Made by a program: the position numbers and the translations under genes. The notes beneath the pieces were generated by a model. That model worked only from the letters and a program-made list of their open reading frames with translations. It was not told where the DNA came from and searched no databases. This document shows, piece by piece, positions 10,001-21,750 of a DNA stretch of 64,000 nucleotides (its first letter is position 1; each line of letters opens with the position of its first letter). The stretch covers positions 229,501-293,500 of the forward strand of contig OW285192.1 in NCBI GenBank assembly GCA_935421135.1, given 5' to 3'. The DNA comes from Bugulina stolonifera (lineage: Eukaryota > Bryozoa > Gymnolaemata > Cheilostomatida > Bugulidae).

Positions 10001-10426
10001 AACAGCTGCCCAATCACTGTATGTTTGCTCTGGTTGCATTTTAGTGTTATAAAATTTGTACCTAGCAGCCTGGATGTGAAGTTCCTTTCTGAAGTGTGCC
10101 GTTAAAACAGTGGATACTTCGTCAAACGTTTTTTGCTCTGTACCGTCTACACCACCGCACAAATTCATGGTCAGCTGATAGGTGTGAGGGCCTACCCATG
10201 ATAGCAGGCATGCTTTCTTCTGATCGTCGGCAACCTTGTAAACTAGTAAATGTTGTTTGAATCGTTGCAAGTATTGATCCCATGATTCTGTAGCCCTGTC
10301 GAAGTGTTCAAATTTTGGTATATGTATAGCTGTTGCAGTAGTATTCGGCTGTTCTCCCTGTTGTTGGTTCGTCAGCGATTTAAGTACTGCAGTCATGGTT
10401 TCTAATACTCGTTGTAGTTCAGCCAT
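7001..10426 (-). CDS. Gypsy Gag-Pol polyprotein, truncated inside the integrase by the nested element
   Basis: 1141 codons from an ATG about 100 bp downstream of the 5' LTR. Gag-like residues come first. Two zinc knuckles follow: C249-x2-C-x3-H-x4-C261 and the classical CCHC C268/C271/H276/C281. Then retropepsin (WDTGA, Asp340); reverse transcriptase (KIDLADAY with Asp572; YLDD 632-635); RNase H (TDASGYG Asp781, Glu822, TDHEP Asp847, Asp895); the integrase HHCC zinc domain (H1010 or H1013 region, C1043, C1046); and the first two integrase acids (HIDYAGPF Asp1073; IVSDNGPQF Asp1129). The stop at 7001-7003 comes from the duplicated target bases, and the frame resumes at 5220. Gag and Pol are in one frame with no stop or frameshift. 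Protein function is lost only through the insertion. Confidence 0.95.
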   Translation of the reverse strand: MAELQRVLETMTAVLKSLTNQQQGEQPNTTATAIHIPKFEHFDRATESWDQYLQRFKQHLLVYKVADDQKKACLLSWVGPHTYQLTMNLCGGVDGTEQKTFDEVSTVLTAHFRKELHIQAARYKFYNTKMQPEQTYSDWAAVLRGLGQDCGFICNKTGCGESYLDEQIRDVIIKETPHPDIRRQCLLDSNPTLQEVLVKANNYIRTTETDAMLKGTTASGSTTIKPEVNLATQATTRWPRYTNTKYKGCPSCYTAHSRKDCPYKMHTCAKCSKRGHLQSVCMARSDRTGNDGYKQQQEMGDKYDTARSVYLVKDPLYSRKGRQTWLCANINNKEVDMQWDTGATCSMINLNTYHALGSPPITKLDCGLRGYGNTDIKTAGECHVSVTLGQKTMANRRLVIIDLPDSTNLFGADWSDDFGLIASGLAAVSGHSVKAVSDNIPSQLTCKVQRLTAKYSNVFKTGLGLCTKAKIPLHLRECAQPHFSKPRDIASSKKTEVKAELDRLESEGVLKKLAFSDWAAPIVCVSKPNGKIRICGDFKALNRQLHIDQHPIPKIDELMNKLGSGKHFSKIDLADAYLQLELDEQAKKLCVINTPFGLYQYQRMCFGIASSPAQFQRYIDTVVSDLPGVAAYLDDIIITGGDEQSHWKNLEALLSKLQEYGLRVRLDKCEFFQPEVEYLGHIIDKQGKRPSYSAVEAIDRMPVPKDISQLQAFLGKVNYYGRFIENLSSKAAPLNALLRQDAAFEWGDERQKAFDKLRHDLINTTKLTHYDSDKELILATDASGYGIGAVLMQKEGDAELPIAHASKTLTDSQRNYSQIDKEALSIIYGITKFRQYLYGRRFTLVTDHEPLVHIFSPEKNVPTIAAQRLQRWAITLRGYQYEICYKPTDQHGNADGLSRLPLGLDAQFDGEEMAENAEVIHVVCDQLRDYPLNYRDVAQQTKEDETLSQVMQYMSMGWPASAVIPNEVRPFWNDRDSLHMVKGMLILQRDNYSRVVIPEKLRDEVLQLLHTSHWGIVRMKELARRHVWWPKIGADIERLSHSCDVCKTNSSSPPATYTAWPKPNVPWERIHIDYAGPFAAKMWLVCVDSYSKYPYIGVTDVGKTTTEDTIAMLQEIFTIEGFPHTIVSDNGPQFSSDVFNR

Positions 10427-10503
10427 TGTGATTACGGTTAATCCAATAAGAGTTAATCACTTAGTTGTGAAATAATCCCAATAGTGTGTTTTCTAGAAAT
10501 TAG

Positions 10504-10521
10504 ATCCTGGTCATGGCACCA
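10504..10521 (-). other. Primer binding site, tRNA-His-like
   Basis: On the minus strand TGGTGCCATGACCAGGAT begins two bases after the 5' LTR. Its complement ends in CCA and looks like the 3' end of an animal tRNA-His as recalled, with about one difference. The tRNA identity is from memory. The position is exactly that of a PBS. Confidence 0.65.
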
Positions 10522-10523
10522 AC

Positions 10524-10717
10524 TGTTGAGTCTTTTATTTAAGTGTACTGCGTTGTGTATTAGACCAGAGTATAATATGAAATGAATTGTAACAATGTGG
10601 CATCATGAATAATAATAATATATATGTACAAGCTTGGCTATAACTATTGGCTATTGGCTATGGCTATTGTCAAAATGTCATCACCTAATATGGTGGTGAT
10701 GACTAACAAATACAACA
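10524..10717 (-). repeat. 5' LTR of the gypsy element
   Basis: 194-bp copy of 4409-4602 with one substitution. Transcription is expected to start here and run on the minus strand. Confidence 0.95.
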
Positions 10718-13700
10718 ATATCCTCTGGTGGGCAGAAATGATTCAGTCTATTATAGATGAGCTCAAGCAAGATAAAACAAGTAGGACAAGTTATTTATAA
10801 CATACACTGTACATGTCCTAACAATCCTAAGATCTGCACAGATACACAAGTATAATGTCACATATTATATGGCAATAAATAGAGATGGCAGTAAATAATC
10901 ACTGTAGCACCACAATATCTTTGAGCAGTCATATTCATGGATTGGTTTTATTTTATAAACATAATATAAAGCAGTTCATGCATCTATTACCTCCCTACGC
11001 CGTAGCAATGACAACCACCTCAATTCACTCCTATCCTCTCAGTAGAAGGACACAGTTGTTTCCAGTCATACTCAGCTCGCTCCCTGGTAATTGACTTTTA
11101 CTACCAGCTGTGTCTATCCACTGGTGGGCAGAAATGCCTCAGTCTATAGATGAGCTCAAGCAAGCTAAAACAGGCAGGACAGGCTACTTATAATATACAC
11201 TGTACATGTACTAACAATCATAAGGTCTGCACAGATACTCGAATATAAACTCACATTTTGTATGACAATAGAAATAGCAGTAAATAATCACTGTAGCACT
11301 ACAATATCTTTGAACAGTCACATTCACGGGTTGGTTTTATATCTTTAACATGGTATAGAACAATTTGTGCATCTATTAGCTCCCTAAGCCCTAGGAATGA
11401 CAACCACCTCAATCCACTCCTATCCTCTCACTAGAAGGACACAGATGTTTCAAGTCATACTCAGCTTGCTCCCTGGTAATTGACTTTTACTACCAGCTGT
11501 GTCTATCCACTGGTGGGCAGAAATGATTCAGTCTGTAGCTGAGCTCAAGCAAGCTAAAACAGGTAGGACAGGTTACTTAAAACATACACTTTGCATGTAC
11601 GACCAATCCTAAGATCCCCACAGATACGCGAATATAATCTCACAGTTTACATGTATATGACAATAGAAATGACAGTAAAAAATCACTGTACCACTACAAT
11701 ATCTTTGAACAGTCATATTCATGGGTTGGGTTTGTTTTATTAACATAATATAGAACAATTCATGCATCTATTACCTTCCTAAGCCGTAGGAATGACAACT
11801 GCCGCAATTCACTCCTATCCTCTCCTTAAAAGGACACAGATGTTTCCAGTCATGCTCAGCTTGTTCCCTGGTAATTGACTTTATTACTAGCCGCTGTGTA
11901 TATCCTCTGGTGGGCAGAAATGATTCAGTCTATAGATGAGCTCAAACAAGCTAAAACAAGTAGGACAAGTTATTTATAACATACACTGTACATGTCCTAA
12001 CAATCCTAAGATCTGCACAGATACCCGAGTATAATCTCACATATTATATGGCAATAAATAGAGATGGCAGTATATAATCACTGTAGCACCACAATATCTT
12101 TGAGCAGTCATTTTTTTAAACTGGTTGGTTTTATTTCACTAACATAATATAGAGCAGTTCATGCGTCTAGTACCTCCATACGCCGTAGCAATGACAACCA
12201 CCTCAATTCACTCCTATCCTCTCACTAGAAGGACACAGTTGTTTCCAGCCATACTCAGCTCGCTCTCTGGTGACTGACTTTTAATAGCGCCTGTGTTTAT
12301 TCTCTGGTGGGCAGAAATGGTTCAGTCTATAGATGAGCTCAAGCAAGCTAAAACAAGTAAGACAAGTTATTTATAACATACACTGTACATGTCCTAACAA
12401 TCCTAAGATCTGCACAGATACCCGAGTATAATCTCACATATTATATGGCAATAAACAGAGATGGCAGTATATAATCACTGTAGCACCACAATATCTTTGA
12501 GCAGTCATTTTTTTAAACTGGTTGGTTTTATTTCACTAACATAATATAGAGCAGTTCATGCATCGATTACCTCCCTACGCCGTAGCAATAACAACCACCT
12601 CAATTCACTCCTATCCTCTCACTAGAAGGACACAGTTGTTTCCAGTCATACTCAGCTCGCTCTCTGGTGACTGACTTTTAATAGCAGCTGTGTTTATTCT
12701 CTGGTGGGCAGAAATGGTTCAATCTATAGATGAGCTCAAGCAAGCTAAAACAAGTAGGACAAGTTATTTATTGCATACACTGCACATGTCCTAACAATCC
12801 TAAGATCTGCACAGATACCCGAGTATAATCTCACATATTATATGGCAATAAATAGAGTTGGCAGTAAATAATCACTGTAGCACCACAACATCTTTGAGCA
12901 GTCATTTTAAACTGGTTGGTTTTATTTCACTAACATAATATAGAGCAGTTCATGCATCTATTCCCTCCCTAGACCGTAGCAATGACAACCACCTCAATTC
13001 ACTCCTATCCTCTCAGTAGAAGGACACAGTTGTTTCCAGTCATACTCAGCTCGCTCCCTGGTAATTAACTTTTACTACCAGCTGTGTCTATCCACTGGTG
13101 GGCAGAAATGGTTCAGTCTATAGATGAGCTCAAGCAAGCTATAACAGGCAGGACAGGCTACTTATAATATACACTGTACATGTACTAACAATCATAAGGT
13201 CTGCACAGATACCCGAATATAAACTCACATTTTGTATGACAATAGAAATAGCAGTAAATTATAATCACTGTAGCACTACAATATCTTTGAACAGTCACAT
13301 TCACGGGTTGGTTTTATATCTTTAACATGATATAGAACAATTTGTGCATCTATTAGCTCCCTAAGCCCTAGGAATGACAACCACCTCAATCCACTCCTAT
13401 GCTCTCACTAGAAGGACACAGATGTTTCAAGTCATACTCAGCTTGCTCCCTGGTAATTGACTTTTACTACCAGCTGTGTCTATCCACTGGTGGGCAGAAA
13501 TGATTCAGTCTGTAGCTGAGCTCAAGCAAGCTAAAACAGGTAGGACAGCTTACTTAAAACATACACTTTGCATGTACGACCAATCCTAAGATCCCCACAG
13601 ATACGCGAATATAATCTCACAGTTTACATGTATATGACAATAGAAATGACAGTAAAAAATCACTGTACCACTACAATATCTTTGAACAGTCATATTCATG

Positions 13701-16700
13701 GGTTGGGTTTGTTTTATTAACATAATATAGAACAATTCATGCATCTATTACCTTCCTAAGCCGTAGGAATGACAACTGCCGCAATTCACTCCTATCCTCT
13801 CCTTAAAAGGACACAGATGTTTCCAGTCATGCTCAGCTTGCTCCCTGGTAATTGACTTTATTACTAGCCGCTGTGTATATCCTCTGGTGGGCAGAAATGA
13901 TTCAGTCTATAGATGAGCTCAAACAAGCTAAAACAAGTAGGACAAGTTATTTATAACATACACTGTACATGTCCTAACAATCCTAAGATCTGCACAGATA
14001 CCCGAGTATATTCTCACATATTATATGGCAATAAATAGAGACGGCAGTATATAATCACTGTAGCACCACAATATCTTTGAGCAGTCATTTTTTTAAACTG
14101 GTTGGTTTTATTTCACTAACATAATATAGAGCAGTTCATGCGTCTAGTACCTCCATACGCCGTAGCAATGACAACCACCTCAATTCACTCCTATCCTCTC
14201 ACTAGAAGGACACGGTTGTTTCCAGTCATACTCAGCTCGCTCTCTGGTGACTGACTTTTAATAGCGCCTGTGTTTATTCTCTGGTGGGCAGAAATGGTTC
14301 AGTCTATAGATGAGCTCAAGCAAGCTAAAACAAGTAAGACAAGTTATTTATAACATACACTGTACATGTCCTAACAATCCTAAGATCTGCACAGATACCC
14401 GAGTATAATCTCACATATTATATGGCAATAAACAGAGATGGCAGTATATAATCACTGTAGCACCACAATATCTTTGAGCAGTCATTTTTTTAAACTGGTT
14501 GGTTTTATTTCACTAACATAATATAGAGCAGTTCATGCATCGATTACCTCCCTACGCCGTAGCAATAACAACCACCTCAATTCACTCCTATCCTCTCACT
14601 AGAAGGACACAGTTGTTTCCAGTCATACTCAGCTCGCTCTCTGGTGACTGACTTTTAATAGCAGCTGTGTTTATTCTCTGGTGGGCAGAAATGGTTCAAT
14701 CTATAGATGAGCTCAAGCAAGCTAAAACAAGTAGGACAAGTTATTTATTGCATACACTGCACATGTCCTAACAATCCTAAGATCTGCACAGATACCCGAG
14801 TATAATCTCACATATTATATGGCAATAAATAGAGTTGGCAGTAAATAATCACTGTAGCACCACAACATCTTTGAGCAGTCATTTTAAACTGGTTGGTTTT
14901 ATTTCACTAACATAATATAGAGCAGTTCATGCATCTATTCCCTCCCTAGACCGTAGCAATGACAACCACCTCAATTCACTCCTATCCTCTCAGTAGAAGG
15001 ACACAGTTGTTTCCAGTCATACTCAGCTCGCTCCCTGGTAATTAACTTTTACTACCAGCTGTGTCTATCCACTGGTGGGCAGAAATGGTTCAGTCTATAG
15101 ATGAGCTCAAGCAAGCTATAACAGGCAGGACAGGCTACTTATAATATACACTGTACATGTACTAACAATCATAAGGTCTGCACAGATACCCGAATATAAA
15201 CTCACATTTTGTATGACAATAGAAATAGCAGTAAATTATAATCACTGTAGCACTACAATATCTTTGAACAGTCACATTCACGGGTTGGTTTTATATCTTT
15301 AACATGATATAGAACAATTTGTGCATCTATTAGCTCCCTAAGCCCTAGGAATGACAACCACCTCAATCCACTCCTATGCTCTCACTAGAAGGACACAGAT
15401 GTTTCAAGTCATACTCAGCTTGCTCCCTGGTAATTGACTTTTACTACCAGCTGTGTCTATCCACTGGTGGGCAGAAATGATTCAGTCTGTAGCTGAGCTC
15501 AAGCAAGCTAAAACAGGTAGGACAGCTTACTTAAAACATACACTTTGCATGTACGACCAATCCTAAGATCCCCACAGATACGCGAATATAATCTCACAGT
15601 TTACATGTATATGACAATAGAAATGACAGTAAAAAATCACTGTACCACTACAATATCTTTGAACAGTCATATTCATGGGTTGGGTTTGTTTTATTAACAT
15701 AATATAGAACAATTCATGCATCTATTACCTTCCTAAGCCGTAGGAATGACAACTGCCGCAATTCACTCCTATCCTCTCCTTAAAAGGACACAGATGTTTC
15801 CAGTCATGCTCAGCTTGCTCCCTGGTAATTGACTTTATTACTAGCCGCTGTGTATATCCTCTGGTGGGCAGAAATGATTCAGTCTATAGATGAGCTCAAA
15901 CAAGCTAAAACAAGTAGGACAAGTTATTTATAACATACACTGTACATGTCCTAACAATCCTAAGATCTGCACAGATACCCGAGTATATTCTCACATATTA
16001 TATGGCAATAAATAGAGACGGCAGTATATAATCACTGTAGCACCACAATATCTTTGAGCAGTCATTTTTTTAAACTGGTTGGTTTTATTTCACTAACATA
16101 ATATAGAGCAGTTCATGCGTCTAGTACCTCCATACGCCGTAGCAATGACAACCACCTCAATTCACTCCTATCCTCTCACTAGAAGGACACGGTTGTTTCC
16201 AGTCATACTCAGCTCGCTCTCTGGTGACTGACTTTTAATAGCGCCTGTGTTTATTCTCTGGTGGGCAGAAATGGTTCAGTCTATAGATGAGCTCAAGCAA
16301 GCTAAAACAAGTAGGACAAGTTATTTATAACATACACTGTACATGTCCTAACAATCCTAAGATCTGCACAGATACCCGAGTATAATCTCACATATTAAAT
16401 GGCAATGAACAGAGATGGCAGTATATAATCACTGTAGCACCACAATATCTTTGAGCAGTCATTTTTTTAAACTGGTTGGTTTTATTTCACTAACATAATA
16501 TAGAGCAGTTCATGCATCGATTACCTCCCTACGCCGTAGCAATAACAACCACCTCAATTCACTCCTATCCTCTCACTAGAAGGACACAGTTGTTTCAAGT
16601 CATACTCAGCTCGCTCTCTGGTGACTGACTTTTAATAGCAGCTGTGTTTATTCTCTGGTGGGCAGAAATGGTTCAATCTATAGATGAGCTCAAGCAAGCT

Positions 16701-17622
16701 AAAACAAGTAGGACAAGTTATTTATTGCATACACTGCACATGTCCTAACAATCCTAAGATCTGCACAGATACCCGAGTATAATCTCACATATTATATGGC
16801 AATAAATAGAGATGGCAGTAAATAATCACTGTAGCACCACAACATCTTTGAGCAGTCATTTTAAACTGGTTGGTTTTATTTCACTAACATAATATAGAGC
16901 AGTTCATGCATCTATTCCCTCCCTAGACCGTAGCAATGACAACCACCTCAATTCACTCCTATCCTCTCACTAGAAGGACACAGATATTTCCAGTCATACT
17001 CAGCTTGCTCCCTGGTAATTGACTTTTACTACCAGCTGTGTCTATCCACTGGTGGGCAGAAATGCCTCAGTCCATAGATGAGCTCAAGCAAGCTAAAACA
17101 GGCAGGACAGGCTACTTATAATATACACTGTACATGTACTAACAATCATAAGGTCTGCACAGATACCCGAATATAAACTCACATTTTGTATGACAATAGA
17201 AATAGCAGTAAATAATCACTGTAGCACTACAATATCTTTGAACAGTCACATTCACGGGTTGGTTTTATAGCTTTAACATGGTATAGAACAATTTGTGCAT
17301 CTATTAGATCCCTAAGCCCTAGGAATGACAACCACCTCAATCCACTCCTATCCTCTCACTAGAAGGACACAGATGTTTCAAGTCATACTCAGCTTGCTCC
17401 CTGGTAATTGACTTTTACTACCAGCTGTGTCTATCCACTGGTGGGCAGAAATTATTCAGTCTGTAGCTGAGCTCAAGCAAGCTAAAACAGGTAGGACAGG
17501 TTACTTAAAACATACACTTTGCATGTACGACCAATCCTAAGATCCCCACAGATACGCGAATATAATCTCACAGTTTACATGTATATGTCAATAGAAATGA
17601 CAGTAAAAAATCACTGTACCAC
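10718..17622 (+). repeat. ~393-bp satellite array with five-monomer higher-order repeat
   Basis: Continues the array in register from the gypsy target site (ATATCCTCTGGTGGG). The diagnostic CATACACTTTGCATGTACGACC monomer recurs at 11583, 13560, 15537 and 17511. That is a 1977-bp period (five monomers) for two steps and 1974 bp for the third. The copies starting at 11583 and 13560 are almost identical, including shared rare variants such as GCGTCTAGTACCTCCATACG, which points to recent block amplification. No genes are supported. The array breaks at 17622 inside a monomer that resumes at 21751. Confidence 0.9.
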
Positions 17623-17624
17623 TA

Positions 17625-17655
17625 ACACAGTGTAGATAAGGTAGCAAATTTAAGA
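17625..17655 (+). repeat. Left terminal inverted repeat of the 4.1-kb insertion
   Basis: CACAGTGTAG, an extra ATAAGGTAG, then CAAATTTAAGAA. It pairs with 21729-21750. Confidence 0.45.
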
Positions 17656-17679
17656 AAAATGCCTCATAATGGTAGCATA

Positions 17680-17960
17680 TATAAACTTTGCCACGGAAAT
17701 TAAAAGAGTTTGAACAGTCATAGAAAGTTGGTTCAAATATCGTTAGATAGCTCTCAACGAGGAGAACCGAGGGTCTTTTTGATTTTTCGTCTAATGCGCG
17801 ATGTTGGCACTAGGCCAAATTTTATCCGAAAAAGTGTAAAATTTGCCACGAAGATTAAAAGAATTTGAATGCTGCTAGAATTATATTTTTGACACCTACT
17901 AGTAGAGCTCAACGAGATGAACAGAGGGTTTTCTTGAATTTTTTCTATAGGTTCTCAAAT
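17680..17960 (+). repeat. Diverged direct duplication (~165-bp spacing)
   Basis: 17685-17795 and 17850-17955 share the ordered blocks TTTGCCACG, GATTAAAAGA-TTTGAA, AGCTCAACGAG, GAAC-GAGGGT and a TTTTTTGA-like tail, with many substitutions between. This is an old tandem duplication near the left end of the 4.1-kb insertion. No function is evident. Confidence 0.55.
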
Positions 17961-20900
17961 TTTTTTGACGGGAGAAAATGTACAAAAGTGATGAAAAAGT
18001 AAGGGTCTATTGCAATGTGTGTAGTTCTTTACCAAATTAACCTATTCTTACAAAATTTGTTGAGTCTGTAGTTAAAATGTTGATAAGTTAGAAGAGCCCA
18101 CCCTTTATTTGATACAACCTCCCTAATGGCCAGAAATCAAGTAGAAGTGCACCAGATATGTTGGAAATTTGCTTTAGCACCCTTTTATAATACATAGTGG
18201 AGCAGTGCATCATGCACTGCATGCCTCATTGATTCTCATTGCTGGTGCTAGTTGAAATTGGCGCTAATGTCAAAGGTCATCAATTATAACTGCCAAGCCT
18301 GAGTGATTTGATTGGAATGTGTATCATCTGATTGCTTGTACATGTACAATGCATTGTATTGATAATGCCGAGTGCTTCCACATGACTACTCACTTGTGTA
18401 CATATAGGCCTACATAATTATGAATACAATTTTACAAAATGCAGTGTGTGTGATGGATACTGGTGTTTTCGCAACTTTGTGACGGATGTATGCTGGAAAA
18501 TGTTTGTGCGAGTAGGCCTGTGTCTGGAATTTAGGTGGTGAAGATACTAATACTCCACCAAATGCTCACATTGCATTTCATGAGCCCTCTTAACTTCTGT
18601 AGCAATGGTAGGCTCTCTACTTTACAGCTTAGTATAATATTGCCTATGTTGTCGAGTATAACAGATGTGTCTGTGTACATGTAAACAGTTGTACACTGTA
18701 CCATAGAATTAGAGTAGATAAGTCTATGATATGTACAGTATATCCAAAAACTAGTAATTGGAAAGTCCAATGTGATTTATTTGCTAAAATTTGAGCAATT
18801 GTTACAACTATTATTGTTATGCTGCTGACCTAAACAAAATGGCTATACAGAATGGCCATACAATAATGAGCCTATTTGCCATAATATTATTCATACAATG
18901 GAATAGCCCTATCAAATCTATCTTGCCCCCCTTCTCTGATATGATTTGACTAACAAACATTAACCTTTGACCTGAGCTCTGCCTTCTACTAACACTATGG
19001 CCTAATAACTATTACAATGTGCAATGATGCAGCTGGTATGGACAGACTGACCATCACTACTGCAGACTGTATGACACTATGAGGGAAGACATTTTGATGG
19101 TGGGACTTAGATCACTATAAGGTAAAGCAAATAATTTTACAGTTTTAAGTAATTTGTGCACATTTTGATTCCTTATTATACTGTAGATACAGTATTTTAA
19201 AAGGCTCACATTTAGTTTTAACATTATCTTACATTAAAAACAACTGTACATGTAATTGTAACCCCTTTTAGTATGCCTTTTATTTATGGGTGCAAGTCTG
19301 TTGTTTATCATATAAATATATTATTGTACAAGTCAAACAATGTAAAGCTTGAAGTAGATTGTACCAGAACGTCTCCATAGTTACCCAGTCACTTCTTGTA
19401 TTAATTACTCATTACGCTATTTCCATATATTGAAAATCTCATAAACTCTTATGTTGCAGTTGGCACTGTATGTTATGTGAATACTCTCTGTTTGAGAATC
19501 AATACTATACAAGCCATCTACACTACATGTATATACCGAACCTGTTACAAAACTAAGTGTAACGTTTTCTATTTCCAGACTGGTACTAGTGGCTGGTTGG
19601 TATTTCACCCTGCAGTGAAAAGTCAAACGGAGCATCATCAGCTACATACAGACCTCCGTTGGCTAGCATAACCTACTGTAATATCGAACTACTGATCCTG
19701 GTTGTGCCTAACTTGTGCATTCTTGGTGCTTCTGAAATACCGGAAAAGGGGGATTGCAGATACATTACCTAATTACAAATGTGTATATGTACAAAGCTGA
19801 TGTAAAGAGATTTATCGAAATTTAGACTACCTCAACACTTCTGTTATCTGGTTGTGCTGTTATTGGATTACATTGTCAAATTATTATGATGTTATAATGT
19901 TGCTAACATGCACTTGTGCAGAGTTTACCCTATGGTTGAAAGTTAACACTATTACCCCAATGTTAGAATTAGTTAAGATGTTCGCTGTGCTTCAAGTTAA
20001 TTAATGCATGCACTGTATATCTTTTCTTTGAGAATCTAATTAAATATGACTAACAAACTGCATTGCAATAATTATACATATTGACATAAAAATGACCCAA
20101 ATTGTGAATACTGTAGACTAGTAAAGTTATTTGGCACTGGTATGTGGATGTTCTACGTATAATCTACATGTATATTGTAGAAGTTCCTCGTGATCTGTTT
20201 GAAACACTTTATACCCAAAACTCTGGGCTGCACAGTAGCATCACAGTTTCAATTTCTTTGCATTATTTGTCACTTGTCACACAGTCAAGATAACATCAGC
20301 CTGTAGTTTTTCTCTAGAAACCAATGCTAACTTACTGTAGTATTTATTTGAGGGAGATCACCCAACTTTTGGCAGCATAAAATGTTCATTATTTAATACC
20401 TGTATTTAATACAAAACAGCCATCTCATAATGTGCAATAAGAGCCCATTGGGTAAATGAGCCAGTTGGCATTATTAGTACATGTATTAGTAAATTAGTAT
20501 TAGCTGAAATGCTGACCGCAAATCTTGAAAATATGCATTCCTTAGCTTGGCCTTTCACCACAATGCATACTATGCCTTGGGTAGGCAAGCTGATGCCTGT
20601 CAGCTAGAGGTCACCTGTCTAGTATGACATTGCATGACAGTACTGCTCTCATAATGATATTAGAATAATTTTACAAGCAGATGATTGATGTACAGTAGGC
20701 ACAATGTTTCAGCCCATGTACAATGTACATGCAGAACCAGGCAGGCAATATAATTTACAAATACACTGTTAGTTGACTTGTTTGATTCGTTCATATAGTA
20801 AGCAACCCACCTCTCTGGCAAAGTTACAGTGAGTAGGCCTTGAGGTTTGTCTACAGGTCAAGTTTGGCACCTAGCTGTACCCCACAATAATTATGTGGAT

Positions 20901-21597
20901 AATATCATATACAACTTAATCACAGAATAACTTTTGCCTATGTGCAGTTATTTCGATTACCATAGACCAATAAAGGGAGGGGAGAATGGGGGAGCCAGCC
21001 AACCTCTAACCAAGAGCCTATTACTCTCAAAATTTTCATTTTATCAATCTGGCATTTTCATACAGAATACAGTGTGCTGCTTTTTTGTACAAGACATATT
21101 TTCAAACTGTCAATTAAGCAATCCTGTGCATGTGCTTCATTTCAGAGCAATGGGAATACCATAATTGCCTAGCAGAGTGGACAGACCATACTACCACTAC
21201 ACTGGCTTAGCAAACAGTGAGCAAATGTGTACTGGAAAAACTTTACAGTTTGAGATTCCTTGTGTAGTGCTTTATCGTTTTACTTTAAACAATGTAAATA
21301 TCACTTACAAAATAAAATGGCCAAATCTCCTAAGTCCTAACGCAGTATATTACAATGTATGCTGAAGTTATAGATTCACCAATCCGCCCAATACAATGCG
21401 TAACAAGTAGCATCATACAGTATGTTTACACTTACTGTAATATTGTAATATATCACCTTCCCTGTTGGCCGGAGTTTATGAAAAGCACTATGAAATCATA
21501 GCAAGCCTGTGATGGATTTTGACAGCAGCTGTCAACCTCCATCAGATGCTATGCTTACTCATGCACATACTAAGCTCTTGTGCCTGCAGTCTGCAAT

Positions 21598-21676
21598 GGT
21601 CTACAATAGCTCAGTTAGAAGACTGTTAGGCATGAGTGCAGGTAGACCTGGGTTCGACTCCCGCTAGATGCTTGTT
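21598..21676 (+). repeat. tRNA-like sequence (pseudogene or SINE head)
   Basis: It has an A-box-like TAGCTCAGTTAGAAG, a perfect B-box GGTTCGACTCC about 40 bp later, and a TTTTT stretch soon after (pol III terminator-like). The T-arm pairs for four base pairs, but the D and acceptor stems do not close, so a working tRNA is unlikely. It lies 75 bp from the right end of the 4.1-kb insertion. Confidence 0.5.
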
Positions 21677-21728
21677 TTTCATATGAAATAAATGATAATG
21701 GGAGAATAACTCCAAATCATTCACATAT

Positions 21729-21750
21729 TCTTAAATGTGCTACGCTGTGA
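21729..21750 (-). repeat. Right terminal inverted repeat of the 4.1-kb insertion
   Basis: TTCTTAAATGTGCTACGCTGTG, inverted relative to 17625-17655. Confidence 0.45.

Larger units (their letters stand above)
4409..10717 (-). mobile_element. Ty3/gypsy LTR retrotransposon, single Gag-Pol frame, with nested insertion
   Basis: The 6309-bp element is in minus orientation. It has 194-bp LTRs beginning TG and ending CA, a 5-bp target duplication, a tRNA-His-like primer binding site, a polypurine tract and a gag-pol frame. The two LTRs differ at one position only (G/A near 4459 and 10574), so insertion was recent. Without the nested 1776-bp insertion the element is about 4.5 kb. Domain order (gag, zinc knuckles, protease, RT, RNase H, integrase) is Ty3/gypsy. 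The protein has the style of invertebrate elements annotated as K02A2.6-like. There is no chromodomain and no env. Confidence 0.95.
17623..21750. mobile_element. 4.1-kb segment inserted in a satellite monomer, with short imperfect terminal inverted repeats
   Basis: The satellite reads ...CTGTACCACTA up to 17622-17624 and resumes with CAATATCTTTGAACAG at 21751, exactly the bases that normally follow. The left end (CACAGTGTAG, then CAAATTTAAGAA after a 9-bp extra stretch) matches the reverse complement of the right end (CACAGCGTAG, CACATTTAAGAA). That is 20 of 22 bases at the very breakpoints. The interior is AT-rich and low-copy in appearance. It has no ORF over about 80 codons and none resembling a transposase. 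A degenerate or non-autonomous DNA transposon is the best guess. A target duplication is not clear (at most TA, damaged). Confidence 0.5.

Noticed and set aside
10718..17622. CRISPR array or rDNA-like tandem genes in the regular repeats
   Set aside because: Whole ~393-bp monomers repeat without short repeat/unique spacer structure, and no rRNA or tRNA homology is seen. It is an ordinary satellite.
18531..21365. Small ORFs of 60-79 codons in the 4.1-kb insertion
   Set aside because: Random-length frames in AT-rich DNA without domain features, ordered neighbours or splice context.
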